This document shows, one piece after another, positions 12,467-24,831 of a DNA stretch of 64,000 nt. The position numbers and the translations under genes are program-made. Under the pieces are notes generated by a model, which did not search any database, was not told the DNA's origin, and worked only from the letters and a program-made list of their open reading frames with translations. Positions within the stretch are counted from its first letter, which is position 1; each line of letters starts with the position of its first letter. Origin of the DNA: Austropuccinia psidii (Eukaryota; Basidiomycota; Pucciniomycetes; Pucciniales; Sphaerophragmiaceae); contig JALGQZ010000015.1 of NCBI GenBank assembly GCA_023105745.1, positions 21,711,499 to 21,775,498 of the forward strand. Reading direction: 5' to 3'.

Positions 12467-14659
12467 TGTGAGCCTGTGAGGTATGTATAACATACCCATA
12501 AGGCCACAAATGATTTTATAAACAGTTAATTTTGTCTTAAACAGACTTTTTAGTTGAAATTAAAATAAAAAATAACAAAAAATAAGTATAACTTTTTTTT
12601 GGATAAACAAAGTCATAAATATTATGTCATTTTTGGATTCTACACCAAAAATGACCTAGGGTACATCCATAAGGTGTTATACCCAAAAACACTTATTTCT
12701 TGTGTTATTAGAAGATTTAAGAATCTCACAGTACTAATGTATCTTTTTTTAACATTTTTTTAAAATTGTTAAATTTAAGCTTAAACAAGCTTAAATTTAA
12801 AGTTGCATAAGGTTAATGCAAACTTACCAAAATTTTAGTTAAAATTGAGGTGTGGTGTATATTTACTGAATTGGCTAAGGATTTGCCATACAGAATGTAA
12901 ATCCTGCATGAGCTCAATTTAGAAGGGTTTAAAGCCATGGTATGGCTTTAAATAAATAAAAGGGGAAAATCCACACAAAAAGGTGGGACAAAGGAAAAAG
13001 ACCAAATAGAGCTGGGGTACCCAACTTTTTGGATCTGCAATGATTCAATTAAGGTTGTCCACCTGTATTGGGGGATTTTCAACCTTATTTAAGCTTTAAG
13101 ATTAGACTTTGATCCAACCTTAAGGTTTAAACTGGTTTTATCCCAATTTGGACAGGAATTTCAAGCTGCCAAAGGGTAAATCCCAATATGCAGGCTTGAA
13201 ATCAAGGTTTTAAGAACTGTCAAAGCTTAATAAAGCTTAAAAACCTTAAATAAGCCGAAAACTTTGAAGTTACAAGCATCAAAACCTTATCAAAAGCTAA
13301 GGTTTAGTGTGTATTGCTATTTTACGTGGAAAAATAGCAATAACTTCAAAAACTCATTAAAAATCCAATTCTTAATGGATTTGCTTGAAAATTGCACACA
13401 GCTTAGAATTTAATATTATCTATATACAAATCAAATTTTAAGTATCTTTTATAAATAAATTTCCTGGGTAATTAGCCTTGAAATTCACTCTTTTAATTAA
13501 GCTCAAAGAAAATTATGATTTCTTTAAAAATTAATTAAAAATTGAGTTTAAGAGATTTCTGCTTGAAACTCTATTTTTAAGTTGTTCATGTGATGAACTT
13601 TAATATAAATAAGTTTATTTATATTAAAAATATAAAATAATTAGTTTAAATGAGGATTAAAGTTACATGGAGTTAAGAATAACACTGGTAACTTTAAATT
13701 GGAATTAAAAACAAGTTGCCTTAAGTTAAGAACTTTGTTTTTAAGTATGGTTTTTCAGTTTTGACCTGAGCACGCCCTTTATATTCATTATTAATCATGA
13801 GAGCTGCTCTGAAGACATAAAAAGAGTCTTTTCATCACTGTTTTTGTCCATCATTCATCATCAATCCAATCATATTAGAAATTCAAACAGGTAAAGTTTT
13901 ATTATTTATAAAATCTTATTATTAAAGTAATTCTTAAGTTATTTTATTCTTTATTCATTGTAAATTAAAGAATTGAAGTCATAGAATTCAGATTATTGTT
14001 GTAATCATCAATAATATATTTTATATTATAAAATTATCATCTTAAATATCTTTTAAAATGCACAAATTCCTCTTAAAAACTCTTTAATCTTAAATTTTAT
14101 CATAAAAAGTTGTTTTATCCTGCAAATTATTGATTTTAGGCGTATTTTTAACTTATAATAATTATTTAATATAATAACTGTTGTTTTTTAACTTGTTGTA
14201 TTAAATAAATATCATAAGTAAGTTTTCCCTAAAGTTCTATATCTTTTTTATCTAGTATTAGTTTTTTTATATAGAATTTTATTCTATAAGAATTATTTCT
14301 GCACAGTGTGTGTTATAATTCATTTATAAATAATATTTATATTATTCATAGGTGGTTAATATTCATATTTCCACGTGTAATTGTCTCATTAAGAGCTTTA
14401 CCAGTCTTATTGTTATAACTGTCAGTGACTATGACAATAATAGAATAATTATAATTTATTATAATTATTATTATTATTTTTTATTATTATATTTTTATAA
14501 TAATAATTAAATTTTTTCTATTTTTATATAATTATTTTCAATAATTATATTTAAATTTGTGGTTATAATATTTTATTATATTATATATTTCTATTGAGGA
14601 CAGTCATAGTACTCTTGAATTTGCTACTATTATCAAGAGTTTCATAGACAAACCTTACA
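12467..14659 (+). repeat. 5' LTR of element A (2193 bases)
   Basis: It starts TGTGAGCCTGTGAGGTATG and ends AAACCTTACA. It matches the 3' LTR at 21265-23434 over its full length, with scattered substitutions and small indels; about 16 bases near 13240-13257 are missing from the 3' copy. The sequence is AT-rich with few CpG sites. Confidence 0.95.
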
Positions 14660-14677
14660 TTTGGGGCCTGGCCGTGA
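14660..14677 (+). other. Putative primer-binding site of element A
   Basis: TTTGGGGCCTGGCCGTG directly follows the 5' LTR. A near-identical sequence follows the 5' LTR of element C. The GC-rich word in AT-rich surroundings and its position fit a minus-strand primer site. I do not assign the tRNA. Confidence 0.6.
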
Positions 14678-15209
14678 TTTTAACCAATTTTTGGGACATA
14701 AATCATATTCTAGACCTTATTTTACTGTTTTTTGACATAAAATTGCCATATTTATCTTAATATTGGCTTTTTTGGGACTTATCCCTTATAAATAATCTTT
14801 ATAATATTAATAAAGTTATGTTTTTCTTAAGAATATTGTTTGAAACAATATACTATTGAGTGACTTGGAATAAATTTCTTTTGTCTAACTAGTGGCTTTT
14901 TCACATCACAGACTTGAAATTTATTATTTGAGTTATTCTAGTATAAAGTGAATAATAATACAATTTTGATTAATTAACTTGTTACTTGAATAATTATCAT
15001 TTCTTTAAAGAAAATAATAAATCAAATAAAAAATCTTTAAAAAGAAAAATCTTTACTAAAAAACATTTTTTTCTTTTATCTTAGACATTTTTCTTTATTT
15101 TTGATGTAATTTGCCATAAATTACATTAAAACAACTTTATTTAATAAGTTGAGTTTATAAGTTATTTTTATTATTTGATAAAATAACTTATATTTTGAAT
15201 TTTCTCTAG

Positions 15210-15326
15210 TGTCTTCCATCAGAGAAAACTCTTCAGAATGTGAAACCTCAGAGTCCAGTATTGAAATTCAAACCAGCCCACCACCAAGGGGTTTGATAAC
15301 CAAAGAGCCCTTTAAAGGTCCTGCAG
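15210..15326 (+). other. Short conserved leader exon-like segment, element A
   Basis: A TTCTCTAG acceptor-like end precedes an open stretch encoding ..SECETSESSIEIQTS.., which ends at CTGCAG/GTGA, a donor-like junction. Element C has the counterpart ..SPESEESIEVQ.. between similar signals. It may be a small leader ORF or a spliced 5' exon. No acceptor is obvious before the gag ATG at 15375, so splicing to gag is unproven. Confidence 0.35.
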
Positions 15327-15374
15327 GTGAATTCAATTCAATTTTACTCTATTTTTTATTAAAATTGACGTGAA

Positions 15375-17198
15375 ATGACTCCTACTAGAAGTGGAAGTAA
15401 CTACTCCATCCAATCAAATGGATCTGGACCAGGACATTCCAGCCACAAATCCAAAAGGCAAGAATGTCTTCCCAGAGGAGAGGCACAAATGGAGGATGCC
15501 AGAACTTCCACCAGTTCCCAAAGGTTAGCCAGCACCTTTGAACCTCTTATTGAGAGTCCAGAAGCTGACATAACTGCTATTGTTGTTAGACCTGAACCAT
15601 TTCCAACAAGCAGCCGTGGAGATTTATCAATCTCAATTGAAGAACTGGCTCTTGGAGTCAAAACCACAAGAGTGGGAACTTCTCCCAAGTCTTTGGATAG
15701 GCACCATGAGCTCTTATCTTCAAGTGAAGAAGTTCATGGGACCAGAAAAGACAGAAGACCTTCTGATGGGTTGGACACCCATGTCTGTCAAAGGACAAGT
15801 CCAACAGATAAAAGCTTGGTTGAAAAACCAAAGCATGTTATCAGAGGATCAGAAGAAGAAGTTGGCCCAAGGCAAGGAAACCAGCCCAGTGGAAGCTCCC
15901 CAAGCATCCACCAGCAAAGTTCCACCTCAACAAGTGCCAAACAAGCCCAAGCAAGCCCCCAAAACCAACCAGAAGGGCAAGCAAAAGGCAAAGCCCAAGT
16001 GGAACAAGCCTTACCCTCAGAATTACAGAATCCCAAAGAAGGAAAAGACAGCCATGGACAATGTGTTCAATATGGCAAGAGCCTTGATGGAATTCAAAAA
16101 CAAGGAGGAGGAAAGATTGAATGAATATTTCCCAAAAAAAAAGATCTTGTAAAACTTGTAACTCACTTTGAATCTTGTAATAAAGAAATTATGGCAAAAT
16201 TTAAAGCATTTGATTATGTCCAACAGAAGTTGGGTAATGAGATATTGAAAGTGAAAGAACAACAAAAGACTATTATTGGCGTTGAAAATGTTAATAAAGA
16301 CAATATTGTGTCTTTGACGCAAATTTGTGAAAGGCTTGAGTATAAAGCTACCTTACTCAATCAACCAGATGAGAACTCAATTTCTTTTATAACTGGACAG
16401 TTAAGAGAATTGAAAATACAAGTTCAAAACTTGGAAAATTCTACTGGTCACAATGCAGCTCTTTTTCAAGAACAATTGGAAAAAAGTGATAAAGCAAGAC
16501 TTGAATTGAAAGAAGACATTCAATCAAGTATTAATAATATATCACTAAAGAATGAATTGCCAAGGCAATCCACACCAATTCTTGACAGAAATTTTCTTAA
16601 CTTGAATAATGATTTAAATCATACAATTTCAAGTAATGATGTGGAAACTGCTTGCAATTTTAAGGACATTACAAGATTAGAGGAATGGCCAACCTTCAGT
16701 GGTGAAGGAGAATATAATCATATGGAATTTATGAAAACAATTGATATGTTCAAAGAAGACTTTAACATACCAGATGAATACATAAGTGCCATATTACACT
16801 CATTATTTACCAAATCAGCAAAGAAATGGTATTATAAAATGAGACAAGACCATGGTAAACATTCTTGGCCTTGGTGGAAAGAACAAATCATTTCCAAATG
16901 GGAAAATGATTCCTGGAGATTTAGAATGTAAAATTCTTTTGAAGAAGCCATTTTTAATATTGAAAGAGACAGGCCCATGACTTGGTTTCTTAAACAGAAG
17001 GACAGGCTAACTGCCCTTCATCCTGATATGTCTGAAAAAATGGTACATAAAAGGATATTAAGAAAATGTGGTGGTGACCTTGAGCATGCTATAAGAAGCA
17101 AATGTATTGAGCCTTGCTCTACAGAAGATTATATCAATGCTATGGAGGACATCACTACTAGAACAAAAATTGGAAGAAATTGGTCCAAACCCCAATAG
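15375..17198 (+). pseudogene. Broken gag of element A
   Basis: The frame opens at ATG 15375 (MTPTRSGSNYS) and meets a TGA at 16122 where element C has CAG. After further stops it resumes at 16191 with a long coiled-coil-like segment. Capsid sequence follows from about 16680 (EEWPTFSGEGEYNHMEF..WWKEQII). A TAA at 16929 replaces a GAA codon of C. The capsid continues from 16932 to 17198. A one-base loss near 17190, seen against C, moves the rest, including the zinc knuckle at 17264-17305, into the next frame. Gag would package the element RNA. This copy cannot make full-length Gag without suppression. Confidence 0.85.
15580..16152 (+). CDS. Overlapping +1-frame ORF of element A, function unknown
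   Basis: This 190-codon open frame lies +1 to gag. Residues such as LNHFQ..EIYQ..KNW..EWE..PSLW..WLKNQS and the C-terminal PYPQ.YRIPK..VFNMAR.LMEF are shared with the element C counterpart: about 57 of 91 identical in the first block, better than the gag frame over the same DNA. A middle section is Pro/Lys/Gln-rich and basic, so nucleic-acid binding is possible but unproven. No ATG lies between the upstream stop at 15571-15573 and the conserved block, unlike C (ATG at 39584). It would need frameshifting, a non-ATG start, or is dead here. Confidence 0.55.
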   Translation: MLLDLNHFQQAAVEIYQSQLKNWLLESKPQEWELLPSLWIGTMSSYLQVKKFMGPEKTEDLLMGWTPMSVKGQVQQIKAWLKNQSMLSEDQKKKLAQGKETSPVEAPQASTSKVPPQQVPNKPKQAPKTNQKGKQKAKPKWNKPYPQNYRIPKKEKTAMDNVFNMARALMEFKNKEEERLNEYFPKKKIL

Positions 17199-20100
17199 AC
17201 AACAAGACTAGTGGGAAACCAATTTCAAAACCAAATAAACCACATGACAGACCTCCTTTGAAATGTCATAAATGTGGAAGCACATCTCATTTGGCAAACA
17301 CTTGTCCAAAAAAGACAAGAGTCAATGAGATAAATGTTGAAAAAGTGGAAGACACAAAAGAAACTGATGTATCTTTATATGAAAGTGATTCTGAGCCTTC
17401 AGAAGAAGAAGAAGTATCAGAAGAACTTAGTATAGAAAATTTTAATGTCTCTTTTGAGGTCACTGAGGTACATACTCATTTACCACAGTACAGTGATGAA
17501 TGTATGGATCTCATAAATGTGTAAGATGCCAAAATGCAAAAAACCAAACCTGCCAGAGGTAAAGGTTTTACAGCTGGGTCATCTTGTATCACTAATATTG
17601 TGATAAATAACACAGAAGCCAAGATACATCTTGACTCAGGTGCTTTTTGCACTTGTGTTGGAAAAGATTATCTTGACGAAATTTATACCAATTGGCAAGA
17701 CAAACTAATGCCAATTGAAGGTGTAACATTCAGCAGTGCTAGCCAAAATATGCACCCCTTGGGTATATTTGAAGCAGCAATCATATTTCCTCATCCTGCA
17801 GGAAGTATAAGACTGAAAATTGAAATTGTTGTTATGAATAATTGTACTTCACAACACTTTATACTTTGGAATGATTATCTCAATATTTATGGTATTGATA
17901 TTAATAATCATAAAGACAGGTATTTCACTATAGGGGAAAATAAAAGACAAAAATTTGCGTTTCCTCTAGAAAAAAGAGAAATTACTGTCATTGAACAAGT
18001 AAAAAATTTTAATAAGGAAAAATTTGTGTCAAGTCAATCGATTGAAGCAAAAATTAGTCCTGAATTAACACTGGAAATGAAGGAAGAGCTTATTGAAATT
18101 TTATTTCAATACAGGGAAGCCTTTGCTTCAGATAATGAACCACTTGGGTCTATAAAAGGCCATGAGGTGGACATTATGCTTAATGTGGAAAGGCCTTATC
18201 CGCCACTATTAAGAAGACCAGCTTACCCAGCTAGCCCTAGGGCTAGAGAGGCATTAGAAAATCATATTAATGAACTAATGAAACTGGGAGTTCTTAGAAA
18301 AGTTGGACACAATGAGGAGGTAAAAGTCACAGCCCCAGTAATCATTACTTGGCATAATGATAAGTCAAGGATGGTTGGTTATTTTAGAGCACTGAATACC
18401 TATACTATCCCAGACAGGTATCCAATCCCTAGAATCCATGAGACTTTGACTCAATTATCCAAAGCAAGATTCATTACTTCCATGGATGCTCTAAAAGGCT
18501 TTCACCAGAATGTTTTGAAACCTCATGCTAGAAAATTATTGAGAATAATTGCTCATTGTGGTATTTATAAATTTTTGAGGATGCCTTTTGGTATTAAAAA
18601 TGCACCCTCTCATTACCAAAGAATGATGAATACTATCTTCCCACATGAATTATCAGAGGGATGTTTAATCATTTATATTGATGACATTATCATTTGTTCA
18701 GAAACCTGGCAATTACATTTAGAGAGACTTTCATTAGTACTTAAGAAAATTCTACAAGTGAACATGAAAATTTCTCTTACAAAATGTAATTTTGGGTTTC
18801 ATGAGTTAAAAGCTCTAGGACATGTAGTCTCAGGACTAAGCCTTGGTGTTGATAATAACAAAGTGGCTGCAGTTTTACTGAAACAAATGCCCCAGAACAA
18901 AAAAGAAATGATGTCTTTCTTAGGGTTTGCCAGTTATTACAGGCAAGACCTTAAAGATTTTGCAATCCATGCCAGATCATTATACAGAATTTGTGATCAA
19001 CAAACTGTTTTTGAAATGACTCAGGAGAGAATTCAAGCATATGATAAAATCAAGTATGCCTTGAACAATGCACCATTATTACTGATGCCAGACTGGAAAC
19101 TTCCTTTCAAGCTGTATATTGATGCATGTGGTGAAGGTCTAGGAGCTGCTCTTCATCAAGCTCAAATTGTCAATGACAAGCCTTATGAAGGTCCAATTTG
19201 TTTTATTTCAAGACAAATTAAAGCTACTGAGGCAAGATATGTAGCTAGCCAAATGGAGTGCCTTTGCCTTGTTTGGGCTCTGGAAAAACTTCATTACTAC
19301 CTTGATGGTAGTGTGTTCAAAGTAATTACTGATTGTAATGCAGTAAAGTCACTTCTTAACATGAAAACTCCAAACAGACACATGTTAAGATGGCAGATTG
19401 CTATACAGGAGTATAGAGGCAATATGACCATAGTACATAAAGCTGGAAATATTCACAAGAATTCTGATGGCTTAAGTAGATGGGCATTACCCAATACACC
19501 TGAAAATCCTGCCTATGTTCCTACAAGTGCAGAATCTCAAATCCCAATTGAAGGAATTAACATCACAGATGTGGGAACAGAATTCTTTGAGGAAGTTAGA
19601 GAAAGCTATAAGCAAGATAAAAATTGCCATATACTTACTGCTCTACTTGACAAAGATTGCAAAGATGCATCATTGGCTAATTCTCTGGATGATATTTGGA
19701 AAACATCTTATGATAATGGAAGATTCCATTTGTTTGATGGTATACTATATCATAGATCTAGACACACATGTGTCATGGTCCTATGTAGTAGAATGTTGTT
19801 TAACACAATACTACTAGAATGCCATGATAACATTTATTCTGGACGTCTGTCTGAAGACAGAACAATGGAAAGAATTAAGACATGTGCCTGGTGGCCATCT
19901 TGGAGAAAAGATGTCATTGAGTACTGTCATAGTTGTGATATATTCCAGAAAGCCAATAAAGCTACTGGTAAAAGATTTGGTCTGATGATCCATCTCCAAG
20001 AACCAAGTACCCCATGGGAAGTGGTTCACATGGATTGGGTAACTGCATTACCACCCGGAGGTGATAAAAGTTACAATGCATGTCTTGTTATTGTAGACAG

Positions 20101-21016
20101 ATATAGCAAAACACCAATCTTTTTACCATGTCACAAAGATGACACAGCTATGGATACAGCTCTTTTGATCTGGAATAGATTAATATCCCATACTGGTCTC
20201 TTCAAAAACATCATTAGTGACAGAGACCCAAAATTTACATCGGCCTTATGGACTAATTTACATAAGCTTTTGGGTACAAAATTATCATTCTCAACAGCAT
20301 ACCATCCACAAACAGATGGGTTAGCAGAAAGAATGATTCAAACCCTTGAGGACATGATCAGAAGATTTTGTGCTTATGGCATGGAGTTTAAAGATTCTGA
20401 TGGCTTTACCCATGATTGGTGTACTCTTATACCAGCATTGGAATTAGCCTACAAGACCTCCATCCATGCTTCAACAGGCAAGACCCCTGCAATGTCGGAA
20501 AAAGGATGGAACCCCAAACTTCCAATTGATACTTTGAAGAAAGATCTGGTTGACATTCATCCAACTTCTTCAAGCTTTAAGCTATTGCTTGATAAAGTGA
20601 GACATCATGCAAATCAAAGAATGAATGATGCCTTTGAATATTCTAAGCAGAAATGGGATAAAAGTCATAAAACCCCAGAATTCAAAGTAGGGGACTTAAT
20701 ACTAGTTTCAACCTTGAACTTTAATAATATTAAAGGTCCAAAGAAATTGAAAGATTCCTTTTCAGGACCATTTATTACTAAAGCCCTTCATGGGACAAAT
20801 GCAGTACAAGTAGAACTGTCAGGAGAACTGGAAAGTAAACATCCAACATTCCTTGTCAGTCTAGTAAGGCATTACACTTCAAGTGACAAGGAATTATTTC
20901 CTTTAAGAAATGAAACACCCTTAAAAGTACCCCCACTAGATCTAAGTGAGGAGAAAAAGGTACTAAAAGTCTTGAAAGAAAGAAGACTTAGGGGAAAAAT
21001 GAAAGAGAATAGTTAG
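17180..21016 (+). CDS. Pol polyprotein of element A: protease, RT, RNase H, integrase
   Basis: After the zinc knuckle (CHKCG..H..C) and an acidic spacer, a TAA at 17522 stands where element C has CAA. The frame then stays open for 1160 codons from 17534. Counted from there: protease LDSGA at about 34; RT with the [10 protein letters not shown] region and YIDD at about 381; RNase H ([30 protein letters not shown]); integrase with D,D35E, the last two acids at about D896 and E932. The integrase zinc finger is damaged: the second His is Arg (SGRLSED) and the last Cys is Phe (CDIFQ). The RT motif GDFRALN reads GYFRALN. Most of the enzyme set is visible but probably inactive. Confidence 0.9.
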
Positions 21017-21264
21017 TCAGGTATAAAAATCCACAACATGAAGATGAGTGGATTGTAGAAAGCAAAATACCTGATTCCCAAAAGTTTCTCCAAAGATTCA
21101 GACATGAGAGAAGACCAATTGCTCAATAAAAATTTTGAATTGTGTGCTTTACATACTTAAAAGTATAGGTAGAGAGGTTGGACAGTGGATTATACCCCCC
21201 CAAATAACTTGGGGGTAAACTACAAAAGAAAAATTGTGGTACAATTTTTTTTGGTGGTAGGGAA
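21017..21264 (+). other. Frameshifted chromodomain-like tail and polypurine tract, element A
   Basis: Past the pol stop, another frame encodes LVRYKNP..EDEWIVESKIPD..LQRFRHERR and ends at the TAA at about 21127. This resembles the C-terminal chromodomain of chromoviral integrases and is repeated in element C, so it was once fused to pol. GGTGGTAGGGAA at 21253-21264 directly before the LTR fits the polypurine tract. Confidence 0.65.
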
Positions 21265-23434
21265 TGTGAGCCTGTGAGGTATGTATAACATACCCATAAG
21301 GCCACAAATGATTTTATAAACAGTTAATTTTGTCTTAAACAGACTTTTTAGTTGAAATGAAAATAAAAAATAACAAAAAATAAGTATAACTTTTTTTTGG
21401 GTAAACAAAGTTATAAATATTATGTCATTTTTGGATTCTACACCAAAAATGACCTAGGGTACATCCATAAGGTGTTATACCCAAAAACACTTATTTCTTG
21501 TGTTATTAGAAGATTTAAGAATCTCACAGTACTAATGTAACTTTCTTTAACATTTTTTTAAAATCGTTAAATTTAAGCTTGAATAAGCTTAAATTTAAAG
21601 TTGCATAAGGTTAATGCAAACTTACCAAAATTTTAGTTAAAATTGAGGTGTGGTGTATATTTACTGAATTGGCTAAGGATTTGCCATACAGAATGTAAAT
21701 CCTGCATGAGCTCAATTTAAAAGGGTTTAAAGCCATGGTATGGCTTTAAATAAATAAAAGGGCAAAATCCACGCAAAAAGGTGGACAAAGGAAAAAGACC
21801 AAATAGAGCTGGGGTACCCAGCTTTTTGGATCTGCAATGATTCAATTAAGGTTTTCCACCTGTATTGGAGGATTTTCAACCTTATTTAAACTTTAAGATT
21901 AGAATTTGATCCAGCCTTAAGGTTTAAACTGGTTTTATCCCAATTTGGACAGGAATTTCAAGCTGCCAAAGTGTGAATCCCATTATGCAGGCTTGAAATC
22001 AAGGTTTTAAGAACTGTCAAAGCTTAATAAAGCTTAAAACTTTAAAGTTACAAGCATCAAAACCTTATCAAAAGCTAAGGTTTGGTGTGTATTGCTATTT
22101 TACGTGGAAAAATAGCAATAACTTCAAAAATTCATTAAAAATCCAAATCTTAATGGATTTGCTTGAAAATTTCACACAGCTTAAAATGTAATATTATCTA
22201 TATATAAATTAAATTTTAAGTATCCTTTATAAATAAATTTCCTGGGTAATTAGCCTTGAAATTTACTCTTTTAATTAAGCTCAAAGAAAATTCTGATTTC
22301 TTTAAAAATTAATTAAAAATTGAGTTTAAGAGATTTCTGCTTGAAACTCTATTTTTAAGTTGTTCATATAATGAACTTTAATATAAATAAGTTTATTCAT
22401 ATTAAAAACTTAAAATAATTAGTTTAAATGAGGATTAAAGTTACATGGAGATAAGAATATCACTGGTAACTTTATATTGGAATTAAAAACAATTTGCCTT
22501 AAGTTAAGAACTTTGTTTTTAAGTATGGTTTTTCAGTTTTGACCTGAGCACGCCATCTATATTCATTATGAATCATGAGAGCTGCTCTGAAGACATAACA
22601 AGAGTCGTTTCATCACTGTTTTTGTCCATCATTCATCATCAATCCAATCATATTAGAAATTTAAACAGGTAAAGTTTTATTATTTATAAAATCTTATTAT
22701 TAAAGTAATTCTCAAGTTATTTTATTCTTTATTCATTGTAAATTAAAGAATTGAAGTCATAGAATTCAGATTATTGTTGTAATCATCAATAATATATTTT
22801 ATATTATAAGGTTATCATCTTAAATATCTTTTAAAATCCACAAATTCCTCTTAGAAACTCTTTAATCTTAAATTTTATAATAAAAAGTTGTTTTATCCTT
22901 AAAATTATTGATTTTAGGCGTATTTCCAACTTATAATAATTATTTAATATAATAACTGTTGTTTTTTAACTTGTTGTATTAAGTAAATATTATAAGCAAG
23001 TTTTCCCTAAAGTTCTATATCTTTTTTATCTAGTATTAGTTTTTTTATATAGAATTTTATTCTATAAGAATTATTTCTGCACAGTGTGTGTTATAATTCT
23101 TTCATAAATAATATCCATATTATTTATAAGTGGTTAATATTCATATTTCCATGTGTAATTGTCTCATTAAGAGCTTTACCAGTCTTATTGTTATAACTGT
23201 CAGTGGCTATAACAATAATAGAATAATTATAATTTATTATAATAATCATTATTTTTTATTATTATTATATTTTTATAATAATAATTAAATTTATTTTTTT
23301 ATATACTAATTTTTAATAATTATATTTAAATTTGTGGTTATAATATTTTATTATATTATATATTTCGATTGAGGACAGTCATAGTACTCTTGATTTTTCT
23401 ACTATTATCAAGAGTTTCATAGACAAACCTTACA
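21265..23434 (+). repeat. 3' LTR of element A (2170 bases)
   Basis: TGTGAGCCTGTGAGG to ..ACCTTACA, followed directly by AAAGC, which repeats the bases before the 5' LTR. It is 23 bases shorter than the 5' copy because of small deletions. Confidence 0.95.
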
Positions 23435-24183
23435 AAAGCTATAAGGGCTTCAAGCTTTTGTTGTATTTTTGTACATCAGTATATGACTTGATAAACTTCC
23501 AAGCCAGATATATCTGTAAATTAAAAAGATATAAGAAATTTAATTATAAAGAATTTCAGAGCTTGATGAGCTCTACAGTTTCGTATAATTCACTGTATAG
23601 CTATATGAATATATGGAAATGATACAGGGTTTTCTTTATATTGTTGTTTTCAAAAAACCTGTATTTGGTTTGTTAGACCTTTTATCCAAGATACCTCTTC
23701 CAGTTTTGAAGGTACAGGGGTAAGGGATATCTCAAAGTAACTCCCTCACTAGTATATTTTATTTGGTTGTACTTCTGTACAGCTTCATACAAGCCCTCCT
23801 GGACTTTTGAGGGTTTCTTAGTGAATAAAGGTGGTATGTTGTTATTGCCTGAAGTAGGAATTCTACAGAATAATGGATGGTAAAATTGCATATCTCTCCT
23901 TGAGAGCTTTAAGGAAAGTACGATTTTGGCGGTCTTTCATTAAATATTCATAATCTATTTGAGAGGTGAAAATGAGGATTTTACTTATTTGGTCATATCT
24001 CTGACAGGGAATATCTTTGTGCATTATTATCCTATTTGGGTAAGGTTGGTATATTTATATTTGGAAAGTTCCCCTCTTTATATAATAGCTTTATTGGCTA
24101 TGTTTGTAAAGTACTCTTCATACAATTACTTATGGTATTCTTGGATGTCATGCTGGTGCTCGGTTTGGAGTTGTAGGCTGACA

Positions 24184-24831
24184 ACTATTATAAAAGAAAT
24201 AATAATACCCCAAGAGAAGGGTAACATCAGACTCAATCATGAGTTTTTAGTGCTTTAAAATTCATAGATGCAAGGGTTCCTACTAGTAACATAGTATCAA
24301 AGGATACATGGCATTGACATTTACAACAGTAAAAACAGGCACATTACCATAGGTACAAACCTGGGGAAGAAATTTTTCCTTTATATATAGCAGATATAGA
24401 AGCAATACCCCTTATAGAATTAGTGATTTAATTCAAGGAGGAAAAATTCATTTGAACCTCACAAGTCAACAGAAGCTCAGCTTACTGAAAATACTGAGGA
24501 AGAATAAACTAGCTTTTGCCATAGGGGAAGAACCCTTAGGCAAGATGAGAGTCAATGATATAGAGCTATATATTTTTGTGGAAAGAACTTATTTACCCAT
24601 TATGAGAAGACTTCCATAGCCAGAAAGCTTGTTTACTAGGAAAGAGATTTACAAACATTTCAATGAAATCCTAGAAATGGATGTCATCAGGAATATTGGA
24701 CATAATGAGATTGTGGAACTAACCACACAAGTCCTAACAACTTGGAATTATGGAAAATATATATTGTGTGGAGACTTCAGAGACCTGAATAGCTACACTA
24801 AAGCTTACAGGTACCCTATACCAAGGATACA
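24184..24831 (+). pseudogene. Protease-RT remnant of element D
   Basis: After LTR E the D frame resumes with TIIKEIIIP..GNIRLN, then GFLL..YQRIHGIDIYNSKNRHITIGTN, the end of the protease region (compare [16 protein letters not shown] in A and C). The RT start follows: EEPLGK, an eroded RPYPP..RRP.YP block, then EMDVIRNIGHNEIVE and DFRDLNSYTKAYRYPIPRI. Several stops interrupt it. Homology stops at about 24831, before the YIDD motif, so the rest of RT, RNase H and integrase are missing. Confidence 0.8.

Larger units (their letters stand above)
12467..23434 (+). mobile_element. Complete Ty3/Gypsy chromovirus-like element A
   Basis: The 10,968-base element has two long LTRs, a primer-site-like sequence, gag, protease, RT, RNase H and integrase in Gypsy order, and a purine tract before the 3' LTR. 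Exact AAAGC duplications flank it (12462-12466 and 23435-23439). The LTRs differ by roughly 2.5% in the first 600 bases compared by eye, so the insertion is fairly recent but older than C. Coding is damaged: stops in gag, a frameshift near 17190, an in-frame stop at 17522, a frameshifted tail, and lost zinc-binding residues in integrase. It sits inside LTR E. Confidence 0.95.
9796..24183. mobile_element. Solo LTR E, interrupted by B and A
   Basis: The outer ends are TGTC at 9796 and GACA at 24183, with ACTAT on both sides (9791-9795 and 24184-24188). This is a 5-base duplication as expected for Gypsy insertion. The element's own DNA is 9796-9912, 11820-12466 and 23435-24183, about 1.5 kb once B, A and their duplications are removed. 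No coding domain was recognised in these pieces, so a solo LTR is the simplest reading. Its orientation is not determined. Removing it restores the D protease frame. Confidence 0.7.
3339..24831 (+). mobile_element. Old Ty3/Gypsy element D, split by nested insertions
   Basis: Parts in order: LTR 3339-4740, primer-site-like sequence from 4741, leader 4759-4917 and 6792-7440, gag about 7440-9640, protease from 9640, then RT to 24831. Insertions are a reverse solo LTR (4918-6791) and LTR E (9796-24183, itself carrying B and A). The protein reads ...STGTI before E and TIIKEIIIP after it. Removing E plus one copy of ACTAT rejoins the reading frame, so the two halves were once contiguous. Many stops and frameshifts mark it as long dead. 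The 3' end is lost at a junction with another family's leader. Orientation comes from the gag and RT reading direction. Confidence 0.75.

Noticed and set aside
17522..17524. Programmed stop between gag and pol in element A
   Set aside because: Element C has CAA (Gln) at the matching codon, so a simple point mutation is the better explanation.
23682..23891. Minus-strand frame of 69 codons as a separate gene
   Set aside because: It lies in LTR E between its terminus and the element A insertion; no domain is recognised and neighbouring frames are closed.
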